Shown: positions 8,020 through 15,995, counted from the first letter of the stretch. The stretch is DNA of 64,000 nucleotides from Colimorpha sp002372855 (GCA_946621635.1 CAMOOR010000002.1:36017-100016), one strand, 5' to 3'. The notes: generated from the sequence alone by a model not told the origin. A program made the numbers and translations.

Positions 8020-10375
8020 TCTACAATTCCGTGTTAGTGCAGAACTGAAAAACATTCTGGGTCGGGATTTGATTACAAGTCCCGACATCGCCATATTGGA
8101 GTTGGTCAAGAACTCATACGATGCCCATGCTACCAAAGTGGAAATCACTTTTGACGACGACTATATTGCCATAGCTGATAATGGGAAGGGCATGTCGAAA
8201 GACGACTTAATCAACAAATGGTTGTTTGTCGCCTATTCTGCCAAGAGCGATGGAACGGAAGACAAATCCTATCGTAGTAAGTTCAAACGCCATTACGCAG
8301 GCGCCAAAGGCATTGGCCGAATGTCCTGCGATCGATTGGCTCGTTACCTCACCCTTACCACACGAAGTGTGGAAGAAAACAAGACGGAAATTCTCAATGT
8401 TGATTGGAATGTTTTCGAGATTGACAAGCAGAAGGAGTTTGACACAGTCAATATCCCCCATGAAACAAAAGACGACCTCACAAAGTTTCCGTTGGATTCC
8501 CCCACTGGAACCATTCTAGAGTTTACAGGCCTACATCTTCCATGGAGCCGTGAGGACATTAAACGACTTCGAAAGTCTCTGGAAAAGATGATTAATCCAT
8601 TCTCAGGAACGGATGATGATTTCCAAATTGAGATCATTGCTCCAGCAATGAAAGAGGATGATGAGAATACAGAGTCTCCACATGAAGTGGTTAATGGTAT
8701 TGTCGAAAACACCATTGCCGATGTTCTAAAGCTAAAAACCACCCAAATAGAAAGTCAGATAAAAAACGGCATGATTTATACTTCTTTAACCGACCGTGGT
8801 GTTAAGATGTATGAAATCGAAGAACATAACAGTGTTTATTCAAAATTAGCGTCTGCTTCTATTAGTTTATTCTTTCTAAATCGAGCAGCCAAATATAATT
8901 TTACTGCAAGAATGGGTATCGAACCGGTTAACTATGGTAATGTTTTTTTGTTCAGAAACGGTTTTAGAATTTTACCATTCGGTGATTATAACGATGATAG
9001 CTGGGGATTGAACCAAAGACAACAACAAGGTTATAATCGTCGTTTAGGTACCCGTGATTTGTTTGGACGAGTGGATGTTGAAACAGACGATGTGGATTTG
9101 ATTAAGGAAGTTTCAAGTCGCGATGGAGGGTTAATCAAGACTGATGCTTCACAACAATTGATGAACTATTTTACAGAGACTCATAAACGGTTGGAACGCT
9201 ATGTGGTTGGCGTTTTATGGGGAGAAGGGTTCATAAGAAAAGAGTATTTTGTCAATCAAAGTGCAGCTGAGAGGGCCCGAGAAAAATTAAAAGAAACGGA
9301 CAAAGACTTGGAATCTGCTGATCACTTATATTCAAACATTGGTAGTAAGATTGATTTCATGCAACTTATCCGTTCGCTCGTAAATGACAATTCCATCGAT
9401 GTAAAGTATTACAATGAGGAATTGGCAGACATTGTTTCCAATCCTTCAGAGACGGAAGTGATTCAAGCGCAGATGTTTGATGATGTCCGAAAGATGGCCG
9501 AAAAAACCAACGATGCTGCTTTATTGGACAAGATAGCCGACTTCGAGCGTCACATGGATGAACTACGCTGCCAGAAAGAGGATGCTGAACGCAAAGAAAA
9601 AGAAGAAAGAAAAGCGAAAGAACTAGCGGAACGAAAAGCAAAAGAGGAGGAAGAGAAACGCAAGAAAGTCGAAATAGAGCTTAAACAGCGAACAAAACAA
9701 AACCTATTTCTGCAATCTGTCGGGAGTCTTGACACCGACCGTATATTAAAATACCACCACGATATACGCATTCATGCAGCAACTATACATAACACGATTG
9801 GCCAGATTTTAAGAAAAGCGAATCAGGGTTCATTGTCAACAGAGGATACTATCAAGATGATTGAACGTATCTCCCGCGCTAATGACAAGATAACCTCTAT
9901 CGCCCAATTTGCCACCAAAGCGAACTACAGCATCAATGCAGACACAATCAATGCAGACATTGTAAATTACATCGATGAATATATCAACAATGTACTGCCG
10001 GAGTTCTATGGAGATATTCAATTGCATTGTAGTAATAAATCCTGCACAAAGGTCATTGCTTTCTCTCCATTGGAAGCAAGTATATTCATAGACAATCTTG
10101 TATCAAATACAGTTAAGGCAAATGCCAAGCATTTTGACGTGGTTTTCGAAAAGGACAATGATGCTGTATGTATGACCATCACGGATGATGGCGACGGCCT
10201 ATCGCCAGATATTGCCGACCCGAATAGCATTCTGGAGAAAGGTTACACAACAACCAATGGTTCCGGATTAGGCCTCTATAATGTGGCCTCATTTGTCAAG
10301 ACGGTTATGCATGGCTCTGTTTCTGTTGAAAACAAGCTGGGCAAGCAGGGATTTAAACTAAAAATAAAATTCTAA
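8009..10375 (+). CDS. MORC/Hsp90-type GHKL ATPase fused to a histidine-kinase-like module
   Basis: The 788-residue protein has two ATPase units. The N-terminal GHKL domain shows AILELVKNSYDA (28-39), DNGKGM (57-62) and GAKGIGR (about 95-101), the arrangement of MORC-like ATPases found in some restriction-modification operons. A charged coiled coil spans about 510-570. A dimerisation/phosphoacceptor-like helix with YHHDIRIHA lies near residue 582. A second GHKL domain follows, with an N-box (FIDNLVSNTVKANA near 690), G1 DDGDGL (near 726) and G2 GSGLGL (near 752), as in histidine kinases. It overlaps the methyltransferase by 11 nt and precedes a receiver gene by 5 nt, so it probably signals to that protein. 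It has no membrane segment, so it is cytoplasmic. Confidence 0.85.
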   Translation: MKDNLQFRVSAELKNILGRDLITSPDIAILELVKNSYDAHATKVEITFDDDYIAIADNGKGMSKDDLINKWLFVAYSAKSDGTEDKSYRSKFKRHYAGAKGIGRMSCDRLARYLTLTTRSVEENKTEILNVDWNVFEIDKQKEFDTVNIPHETKDDLTKFPLDSPTGTILEFTGLHLPWSREDIKRLRKSLEKMINPFSGTDDDFQIEIIAPAMKEDDENTESPHEVVNGIVENTIADVLKLKTTQIESQIKNGMIYTSLTDRGVKMYEIEEHNSVYSKLASASISLFFLNRAAKYNFTARMGIEPVNYGNVFLFRNGFRILPFGDYNDDSWGLNQRQQQGYNRRLGTRDLFGRVDVETDDVDLIKEVSSRDGGLIKTDASQQLMNYFTETHKRLERYVVGVLWGEGFIRKEYFVNQSAAERAREKLKETDKDLESADHLYSNIGSKIDFMQLIRSLVNDNSIDVKYYNEELADIVSNPSETEVIQAQMFDDVRKMAEKTNDAALLDKIADFERHMDELRCQKEDAERKEKEERKAKELAERKAKEEEEKRKKVEIELKQRTKQNLFLQSVGSLDTDRILKYHHDIRIHAATIHNTIGQILRKANQGSLSTEDTIKMIERISRANDKITSIAQFATKANYSINADTINADIVNYIDEYINNVLPEFYGDIQLHCSNKSCTKVIAFSPLEASIFIDNLVSNTVKANAKHFDVVFEKDNDAVCMTITDDGDGLSPDIADPNSILEKGYTTTNGSGLGLYNVASFVKTVMHGSVSVENKLGKQGFKLKIKF

Positions 10376-10380
10376 CGATT

Positions 10381-11271
10381 ATGAATTTGAAATACCGAAT
10401 ACTGTGGATTGAGAACGAGGAAGATTGGGTAGAGAGTATTGAAGACCAAATTCAAGAATATCTTGAAGATTTGGGGCTCGTCTATGAGAGAAAACTAATT
10501 GCAAAAGAAGAACAAGGTATCAGCTATAATGATTATGACTTAATCCTTATGGACTTAAATCTCGCCGACCAACCCAATGGAGCGGAACTTATATCCAAAA
10601 TACGAGATTTGGGTGTGTATACAGATGTCGTATTCTATTCAGCGAGTGGTATAGACGAATTAAGAGCGAAAGGAAGGGAGAAAGAGCTTGAGGGTGTATT
10701 CTATAGTGGTCGCACTCCAGATACAACATTTGTGAATAGAGTAAAGGCTGTCATTGACGCCACGCTAAAGAAAGTCCAAGACTTGAACAATCTACGCGGA
10801 CTTGTCATGGCTGAAGTCAGTGAACTTGATGCAATGATGGATAAAATCATCCCATTGTATTTCAACACGGAGGAAAGAATGGCGTTGTTCCACAAGCATA
10901 TTACCGCCAACAGAGAGAAAACCCTTCAGAAGTCATTAAACTGCATCAACAAATGTCAGCTTTCATGGCGAGGCATTGGCATTCAAGAGATAGTCCTTCA
11001 GTTAGACTCGTCACAAAAAGCCCGTGCAATAAAAATCATTATTGACCAAGAGAAACCTGACTTTTACAAAGGCGAGAACTTCTATAAAGAATACGATGCC
11101 GCTGTTATCACACCTCGGAATGAACTAGCGCATTGCAAGAGTGAACTTCGTGATGGCCAAGAGATTCTTTTGACCAGAAAAGGAGACAAGTGCTTCAATG
11201 AGGCGTTCTTTAAAGAGATTCGCAAGAACATCTTGAAGTATTCAAGTATTTTTAATGAACTTTTGCAATAG
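10381..11271 (+). CDS. Response regulator: receiver domain with HEPN-like C-terminal region
   Basis: The 296-residue protein starts with a CheY-like receiver (about 5-125): acidic pair in WIENEED (10-15), phosphoacceptor Asp58 in LILMDLNL and a switch Ser in FYSASG. The usual conserved Lys is not apparent (FYSGRTPD). The remaining 170 residues are helical with no recognisable helix-turn-helix. They contain TPRNELAHCKSE with R246 and H251, an Rx4H motif as in HEPN ribonucleases. This suggests a phosphorylation-controlled RNase effector; that is an inference from one motif plus helical content. It lies 5 nt after its likely kinase and ends one base before a methyltransferase remnant. Confidence 0.8.
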   Translation: MNLKYRILWIENEEDWVESIEDQIQEYLEDLGLVYERKLIAKEEQGISYNDYDLILMDLNLADQPNGAELISKIRDLGVYTDVVFYSASGIDELRAKGREKELEGVFYSGRTPDTTFVNRVKAVIDATLKKVQDLNNLRGLVMAEVSELDAMMDKIIPLYFNTEERMALFHKHITANREKTLQKSLNCINKCQLSWRGIGIQEIVLQLDSSQKARAIKIIIDQEKPDFYKGENFYKEYDAAVITPRNELAHCKSELRDGQEILLTRKGDKCFNEAFFKEIRKNILKYSSIFNELLQ

Positions 11272-11334
11272 ATGCCGAAAAAGAAATATACATTCATAGA
11301 CTTATTCGCAGGCGGCGGAGAGTTTTCGGGGTGA
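11272..11334 (+). pseudogene. Remnant of a second C5 methyltransferase (motif I only)
   Basis: Immediately after the receiver stop codon, ATG 11272 opens 20 codons ending in TGA 11332-11334. The peptide contains FIDLFAGGGEFSG, the SAM-binding motif I with which C5 methyltransferases begin. Nothing resembling the rest of such an enzyme follows before the HNH gene at 11377. The simplest reading is an internal deletion that removed nearly all of a second methyltransferase once located before the HNH gene. Confidence 0.75.
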
Positions 11335-11376
11335 ATTCTATCGAGGATAAATCCCACCACCAATAATAAAGTAAAT

Positions 11377-12153
11377 ATGGTGAACAAACAAAAAAAATGG
11401 ACCAGAGAAGAATTGATATTGGCACTGAGTGTGTACTTTCAGCTTCCTTTTGGACGACTAAACCACACCACGCCAGAGGTAAAAGAGCTGGCAAAAATAT
11501 TAGGGCGTTCGGATAATTCTGCTGCTTTGCGTTTGTCTAATTTTGCTGCTTGCGACCCATACATTATCAATTCTGGACGTACGGGTATGCGTGCAGGGAT
11601 TCCTGTGTGCAAACCCATTTGGGATGAATTTGCCGATGACAAAGAACGACTGTTTAACGAGGCACAACATATCAAAGCTACACTACTCCAAAAGACAGTC
11701 GAGGAGACATTGAACATTTCCAAACAAGATCTTGAAGGGAAAGAGAGGTCTGTTGTCATCAAGCAACACGTTAACCAATCCGTGTTTCGTACGATGATAC
11801 TCTTTAACTATGAAAATTGTTGTGCTATTACTGGCATCAACATCCCAGAACTACTTGTTGCTGGTCATATTATACCCTGGGCAAACAGCACTCCTCAGCA
11901 AAAGTTAAATCCGGAAAATGGAATATGTTTATCCCCACTTTACGACAAGGCTTTTGATAAAGGCTTCATTACCATATCTCCGGATGATTACACTGTCCGT
12001 ATTTCTTCCGCATTGCGTGAATACGAGAAAAAGGAATATTTCAACAAGCACTTTGGCAGTATCAATGGTCAAAGAATAAATATGCCTATAGAACACAAAC
12101 CAAACCGAGACTATTTAGCTTACCATCGCGATAATATTTTCTTGGGGGATTAA
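11377..12153 (+). CDS. HNH endonuclease, probable restriction enzyme
   Basis: The 258-residue protein has an N-terminal helical part (KKWTREELILALSVYFQLPFG) typical of HNH restriction-like proteins of Bacteroidetes. The C-terminal HNH_2-type nuclease core shows VAGHIIPWA (near residue 160), then NPENGICLSPLYDKAFD, which supply the His, Asn and third metal/active-site positions. It would cut DNA in the cytoplasm. Directly upstream is the 20-codon stub of a methyltransferase; the intact methyltransferase five kilobases back may now provide protection. The coding sequence is AT-rich like the rest of the operon. Confidence 0.85.
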   Translation: MVNKQKKWTREELILALSVYFQLPFGRLNHTTPEVKELAKILGRSDNSAALRLSNFAACDPYIINSGRTGMRAGIPVCKPIWDEFADDKERLFNEAQHIKATLLQKTVEETLNISKQDLEGKERSVVIKQHVNQSVFRTMILFNYENCCAITGINIPELLVAGHIIPWANSTPQQKLNPENGICLSPLYDKAFDKGFITISPDDYTVRISSALREYEKKEYFNKHFGSINGQRINMPIEHKPNRDYLAYHRDNIFLGD

Positions 12154-12207
12154 ATAGTTGACGAAATAAAACCCTTCAGTGTTTGCATCACAAACATTAG
12201 ATAAACT

Positions 12208-13287
12208 ATGGACATTCACTCATTGTATGAAAGAATATGTAATATGCTTCCGATTACTTGGTTGGATGGGGAAGTATTGTCATTTCAAAAGAAATTGTCA
12301 AGTCAATTAGACCAATATTGGGGTTTAATTAAAGAAATTGATATAAAAGATAGACCTGCCGAATGGGATGATATCAAAATTACTATCAAATCTTTGAACA
12401 AGAAAATAGTAGAAATTATCAACGACGAATATAAAGGATATCATTCGACTGCATTTATGAGCCTTCGAACATTACTTGAAGACAATCGTCCCAATACAAA
12501 TTTGCATATTAAAGATAGTCTTATTTTTTACGATTTACCTGAAATGACAAAGACATATCGAATTCGAATGTTTGACTTTGATAAGCGTAAAGGTGTCACA
12601 TTCAAAGATATGTTCCATATTCCATTTGACAAGCGAGGAATCGTAAAAACGGAGCGCTTTAGTATGCCAGGATATCCATGTCTTTATCTTGGTAAAAGTG
12701 CATACGGATGTTGGGAGGAAATGGGTCAACCTTCCGTGGATAATTGCATGGTATCTTGCCTTGAAAATCAGGAAACGGTCAAATTAATTGACCTTAGAAT
12801 ACCCACTGAAGCAGCTTTTAGGGATAGGCTTAAGGATTATTTGATTATCCTGCCTATAATCATTTCGTGTATGGTGCAAGTTAAGAACCGTACAGATGTT
12901 TTCAAGGCAGAATACCTTATTCCCCAACTTATCATAGAATGGCTTATTTATCACAACAAGTCTGAACACGACAAAATACTAGGTGTTACTTATACATCTT
13001 CTGCCAAGAATAATTCTTTCGGTTTTCCTCCGTATGTTTTTGATAACTATGCGATACCTGCTGTAATGGGCAAAAAAGACTCAAAGTATAGTTCAACACT
13101 GTGTCGAATCTTCAGAATTACAAATCCCACATGCGATGAATTTGAATCAATCGTTAGAGGTCCATACGCCAGAATTGCATATAGCGATCCTGATCCCCAA
13201 GAGGCAGCATACAAAAATTCATTATTTGGTGCATTGGAGAGTGCATTAAGTGAACGAGAAAGATTTCCATTTAATCATATTATATAG
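12208..13287 (+). CDS. RES-domain-like protein (candidate NAD-degrading toxin)
   Basis: The 359-residue protein has an N-terminal helical region. A core follows with TYRIRMFDF (near 112), FHIPFDKRGIVKTERFS (near 135) and PGYPCLYLGKSAYGCWEE (near 155-172). These match the Arg / Glu pattern of RES-domain proteins, whose studied members are NAD+ phosphorylases acting as toxins. No Xre-type antitoxin gene lies beside it, which is unusual for a RES toxin. Its position after the HNH gene suggests it is an effector of the same defence locus. The assignment is by motif memory and moderate; a fold prediction would settle it. Confidence 0.6.
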   Translation: MDIHSLYERICNMLPITWLDGEVLSFQKKLSSQLDQYWGLIKEIDIKDRPAEWDDIKITIKSLNKKIVEIINDEYKGYHSTAFMSLRTLLEDNRPNTNLHIKDSLIFYDLPEMTKTYRIRMFDFDKRKGVTFKDMFHIPFDKRGIVKTERFSMPGYPCLYLGKSAYGCWEEMGQPSVDNCMVSCLENQETVKLIDLRIPTEAAFRDRLKDYLIILPIIISCMVQVKNRTDVFKAEYLIPQLIIEWLIYHNKSEHDKILGVTYTSSAKNNSFGFPPYVFDNYAIPAVMGKKDSKYSSTLCRIFRITNPTCDEFESIVRGPYARIAYSDPDPQEAAYKNSLFGALESALSERERFPFNHII

Positions 13288-13329
13288 CCGGTCTCTGAGT
13301 GGTTAAAACTATTTTACTCATAGATTATA

Positions 13330-13461
13330 ATGTCATATTCAAATGCAATCATTCCCATCAGGTTGACCAGGGAGACAGACCATCCGAAAGAATACCTCTG
13401 CATCACCGGAAATCTTTTCTATATCGGTTTACAAAAAAATACGGCAAGATGTCACTTATAG
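13330..13461 (+). CDS. Short ORF, possible gene fragment
   Basis: A 43-codon frame (ATG 13330, TAG 13459-13461) encodes a peptide with IIPIRLTRETDHPKEYLCIT. It ends 4 nt before the next ORF, which has an AGGA ribosome site. The PKEYLCITGNLFYIGL segment looks like a real protein strand pattern, so this may be the N-terminal part of a decayed gene. No family is recognised. Confidence 0.35.
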   Translation: MSYSNAIIPIRLTRETDHPKEYLCITGNLFYIGLQKNTARCHL

Positions 13462-13465
13462 AGGA

Positions 13466-13822
13466 ATGAATTTAGAAAACTATCGCGAATATTGCCTGTC
13501 GATGGGCGAGGATGCTGGCTCCATTGTGCTACCGCCAAAGGTATTGAATGCCCGTTATGTGATGTTGCACAATGGCACAAACGGTACCTTGTTCAAACTA
13601 AAAGGTGCAGGGCCTCGTTTCATATCGAAAGAAACCCTGCAAAAGAAAGGCTTCGAAACCCTCGGTCATGACTACTACCTAGTTAATACTTTTGATACCG
13701 CACAATCAAAAGACTACAACAACCTTTCCTCTCATGGCCGGGGGAAACAGACTACCACTCCATGGTTTGCCACCTGGGAAGAATTGATGAATAATGATAA
13801 TCGCTATGGAAAACAATCATAA
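13466..13822 (+). CDS. Hypothetical protein
   Basis: A 118-residue soluble protein preceded by an AGGA site. It starts MNLENYREYCLSMG, reminiscent of the first helix of MmcQ/YjbR proteins, but what follows (KGAGPRFISKETLQKKGFETLG, TPWFATWEEL) does not continue like that family. It may be a chimera or fragment left by recombination. It sits in the degenerate segment between the RES gene and rhuM. Function unknown. Confidence 0.5.
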   Translation: MNLENYREYCLSMGEDAGSIVLPPKVLNARYVMLHNGTNGTLFKLKGAGPRFISKETLQKKGFETLGHDYYLVNTFDTAQSKDYNNLSSHGRGKQTTTPWFATWEELMNNDNRYGKQS

Positions 13823-14015
13823 CAAACCAACCCTTTTCACCCTGCAGGAGATGCTGTCGCCGTTAGATGCCATCAAGGAGATATTTGAGGAAGGACGTGG
13901 ATGGTGGAACTCGTGGGAGCTGGCGCAATGGTTGGAATATGTACCCCAAAAGGCAAAAATGGGAGCATATCATTCCCAATATGTACCCGAAAAGGCGTTT
14001 TGGGGTACATATTAA
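13806..14015 (+). CDS. Small ORF ending in a translated inverted repeat
   Basis: A 69-codon frame from ATG 13806 overlaps the previous ORF by 17 nt. Its last third is repeat-encoded: LEYVPQKAKMG and SQYVPEKAFWG are two versions of one motif, and the stop codon falls inside the right arm of a 16-bp inverted repeat. It may be a leader or decayed gene before rhuM. Coding status is uncertain. Confidence 0.4.
   Translation: MENNHNKPTLFTLQEMLSPLDAIKEIFEEGRGWWNSWELAQWLEYVPQKAKMGAYHSQYVPEKAFWGTY
13936..14013. repeat. 16-bp perfect inverted repeat with internal direct repeat before rhuM
   Basis: AATATGTACCCCAAAA (13936-13951) is the exact reverse complement of TTTTGGGGTACATATT (13998-14013). A near-direct copy of the left arm (AATATGTACCCGAAAAGGC) starts at 13978. 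The structure can fold in two alternative ways and lies 27 bases before the rhuM start. Confidence 0.8.
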
Positions 14016-14039
14016 ACAAATCACAATTTTATTTTAGAA

Positions 14040-15053
14040 ATGACTAACGAAATTCAATTCATCTTATATAATCTTCCTGATAATGAAGGAAGTGTGCATG
14101 GTGTAGTGCAGGATGAGACTATATGGCTAACGCAAAAGGCGATGGCGCAGTTGTTTGGAGTGAACGTTCCTGCCATCAGCAAACATCTGAGAAACATATT
14201 CGACTCAGAAGAGTTGAACGAAAATGTGGTTGTTTCCAAAATGGAAATAACCACTGAACACGGAGCTATTGAAGGGAAAACACAGACCCACGAGGCCATG
14301 TTTTACAATCTTGACGCCATCATATCTGTCGGCTATCGCGTCAACTCTGCCAAAGCCACGCACTTCCGACAGTGGGCGACAAAAGTATTGAATGAGTATA
14401 TCCGCAAGGGGTTTGTCTTGGACGACAATAGGCTGAAACAAGGAGAGGCGGTGTTCGGCAAGGACTATTTCCGCGAGTTGTTGGAACGTATCCGATCCAT
14501 CCGCGCCAGCGAACGACGCATCTGGCAGCAAATCACTGACATCTTCGCCGAGTGCAGTATAGACTACGACAAATCGTCGCCTGTAACTCAGGATTTCTAC
14601 GCCATGGTGCAGAACAAATTCCACTACGCTATCACCGGCAAGACGGCGGCGGAAATCATCTACACCTCCGCCGATCACACCAAGGAACACATGGGTCTGA
14701 CGACTTGGAAGAACTCACCCGACGGACGCATCCTAAAATCGGATGTCACCATAGCCAAGAACTATCTCGACGAACAACAGATACGCCGTTTGGAGCGTGC
14801 CGTAACGGGTTTCTTCGATTACATTGAGGACCTGGTGGAAACTGAGAACACTTTCACCATGGAGCAGTTCGCCGCCAGCGTCAACGAATTCCTGAATTTC
14901 CGTCGTTTCAAAATACTCCCCAACAAAGGCTCTATTTCTAAAACCATGGCCGAAGAAAAAGCTTCCGCCGAGTACGATATTTTCAACCGTACACAAAAGA
15001 TAGACTCCGACTTTGACAAAGCTGTGCGGCAACAACTCGGAGACAAAAAGTAG
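14040..15053 (+). CDS. rhuM: RhuM family protein (KilA/BRO-like DNA-binding N terminus)
   Basis: The 337-residue protein matches the virulence RhuM family. Diagnostic stretches are IWLTQKAMAQLFGVNVPAIS (near 30-49, a helix-turn-helix), THEAMFYNLDAIISVGYRVNS (near 84-104) and RQWATKVLNEYIRKGFVLDD (near 110-130). The family is common in Bacteroidetes next to restriction-modification and toxin genes. It is named after a Salmonella pathogenicity island gene, but its biochemical role is not established. Length is normal. It lies 4 nt before the disrupted first codon of vsr copy 1. Confidence 0.9.
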   Translation: MTNEIQFILYNLPDNEGSVHGVVQDETIWLTQKAMAQLFGVNVPAISKHLRNIFDSEELNENVVVSKMEITTEHGAIEGKTQTHEAMFYNLDAIISVGYRVNSAKATHFRQWATKVLNEYIRKGFVLDDNRLKQGEAVFGKDYFRELLERIRSIRASERRIWQQITDIFAECSIDYDKSSPVTQDFYAMVQNKFHYAITGKTAAEIIYTSADHTKEHMGLTTWKNSPDGRILKSDVTIAKNYLDEQQIRRLERAVTGFFDYIEDLVETENTFTMEQFAASVNEFLNFRRFKILPNKGSISKTMAEEKASAEYDIFNRTQKIDSDFDKAVRQQLGDKK

Positions 15054-15096
15054 TTCTATGACCGACACCATGACACCCTAGCAGCGGCACCGCTGC

Positions 15097-15681
15097 ATGT
15101 CGCACATACGCAGCAAGGCCACGAAGCCGGAACTGCTGGTGCGGCGGTGGCTGTGGAGGCATGGGTATAGGTATCGGTTGAATGTGAGGAGTGTGCCGGG
15201 GAAGCCGGACATCGTGTTGAGGACTTACCGCACGGCAATATTCGTCAACGGGTGCTTCTGGCACGGACATATCGTGAGAATGCGCGAATGTGGGAATGCG
15301 TTAATGCGTGAGTCAGAGGAACTGCAAAGCGGAAATAATCTACAAGATTTACAAGATTTCGCAAGTGCAGAGCGCGAGCAGGAGAATAAAGATATACCGA
15401 GCTCCCCCTGCTGCAAGATTCCGCAGACCAACCGCAGCTTCTGGCTGGAGAAAATACGCCGCAACCAAGAGCACGACCAGCGCAACTACGCCCTGCTGCA
15501 GGACAACGGCTGGCAGGTCATCGTCGTATGGGAGTGCCAACTGAAGTCCGACAAGATAGAGCGCACCATGCGCGAGGTGGAGCTGCTGCTGAACACCAAT
15601 CTGCTATCCCGGTATAAACACACCCCCATCCCTTACCCCACCGAGGAGGACGACCAATTGCCTATGGCCGCCGAGGATTAA
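15097..15681 (+). CDS. vsr: Very short patch repair endonuclease, copy 1 (N terminus interrupted)
   Basis: Vsr nicks DNA 5' of the T in T:G mismatches made by deamination of 5-methylcytosine. GKPDIVL (catalytic Asp), GCFWHGH, RSFWLEKI and VIVVWECQL are present; the T-H of E. coli Vsr (FTHGCFWH) is V-N here. Compared with copy 2 at 17044, the natural start is ATG 15058, but codon 8 is TAG (15079-15081). Translation must restart at ATG 15097, losing 13 residues. A 144-nt in-frame insert (15271-15414) of spacer-like sequence separates GCFWHGH from KIPQ. Its stop overlaps that of the convergent MGMT gene. It may be only partly functional. Confidence 0.8.
   Translation: MSHIRSKATKPELLVRRWLWRHGYRYRLNVRSVPGKPDIVLRTYRTAIFVNGCFWHGHIVRMRECGNALMRESEELQSGNNLQDLQDFASAEREQENKDIPSSPCCKIPQTNRSFWLEKIRRNQEHDQRNYALLQDNGWQVIVVWECQLKSDKIERTMREVELLLNTNLLSRYKHTPIPYPTEEDDQLPMAAED
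15337..15388. repeat. About 50-bp repeat inside vsr copy 1, inverted copy at 16049-16095
   Basis: The segment with CTACAAGATTTACAAGATTTC and AGCGCGAGCAGGAGAATA within vsr copy 1 is found, imperfectly and in opposite orientation, in the spacer at 16043-16095 (GCTCGCGCT, CTTGCGAGATCTCGTAGATC). A non-coding spacer element has thus been captured in a coding frame. Confidence 0.7.
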
Positions 15682-15995
15682 AGATTCCACAGGTACTCTT
15701 TCAGGGGGACTTTGCCGGAGGGGGTGAGGTGGATGCCTTCGGAGGTCAGGAGGGAGGCTTGGGCGGGGTAGTGCGGGGCAAGGCGGCCGGAGGCGTTGAC
15801 GACGCGGTGACAGGGGAGATCGGCATCGGGAGCCGTTCGCATGATGCGGCCCACCAGGCGGGAATGATTGGGCCAGCCACACAAGGCGGCGATACGGCCA
15901 TAGGTAAGCACCCGCCCACGCGGTATCTGGCGGACGATGTCGTAGACCTCGGCTCGAAGGGTGGCCTCGCTCGGCTGTGCTGCAACGTTTATCAT
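15678..15995 (-). CDS. MGMT/ATL-family DNA alkylation repair protein, copy 1
   Basis: The 105-residue protein is the C-terminal domain of O6-methylguanine-DNA methyltransferase only. It shows YDIVRQIPRGRVLTYGRIAALCG, HSRLVGRIM and the active-site PCHRVV. The short length is that of alkyltransferase-like proteins, but these replace the Cys, and here the Cys is kept, so methyl transfer is plausible. The start ATG 15995 is preferred because the extra upstream codons to 16043 come from spacer-like sequence (ACGCATTGCGTTATTC). It is convergent with vsr copy 1, stops overlapping by two bases. A near-identical copy lies at 17626. Confidence 0.85.
   Translation of the reverse strand: MINVAAQPSEATLRAEVYDIVRQIPRGRVLTYGRIAALCGWPNHSRLVGRIMRTAPDADLPCHRVVNASGRLAPHYPAQASLLTSEGIHLTPSGKVPLKEYLWNL

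Noticed and set aside
13466..13822. MmcQ/YjbR family protein
   Set aside because: Only the first helix (MNLENYREYCLS) resembles that family; the conserved core that should follow is missing.
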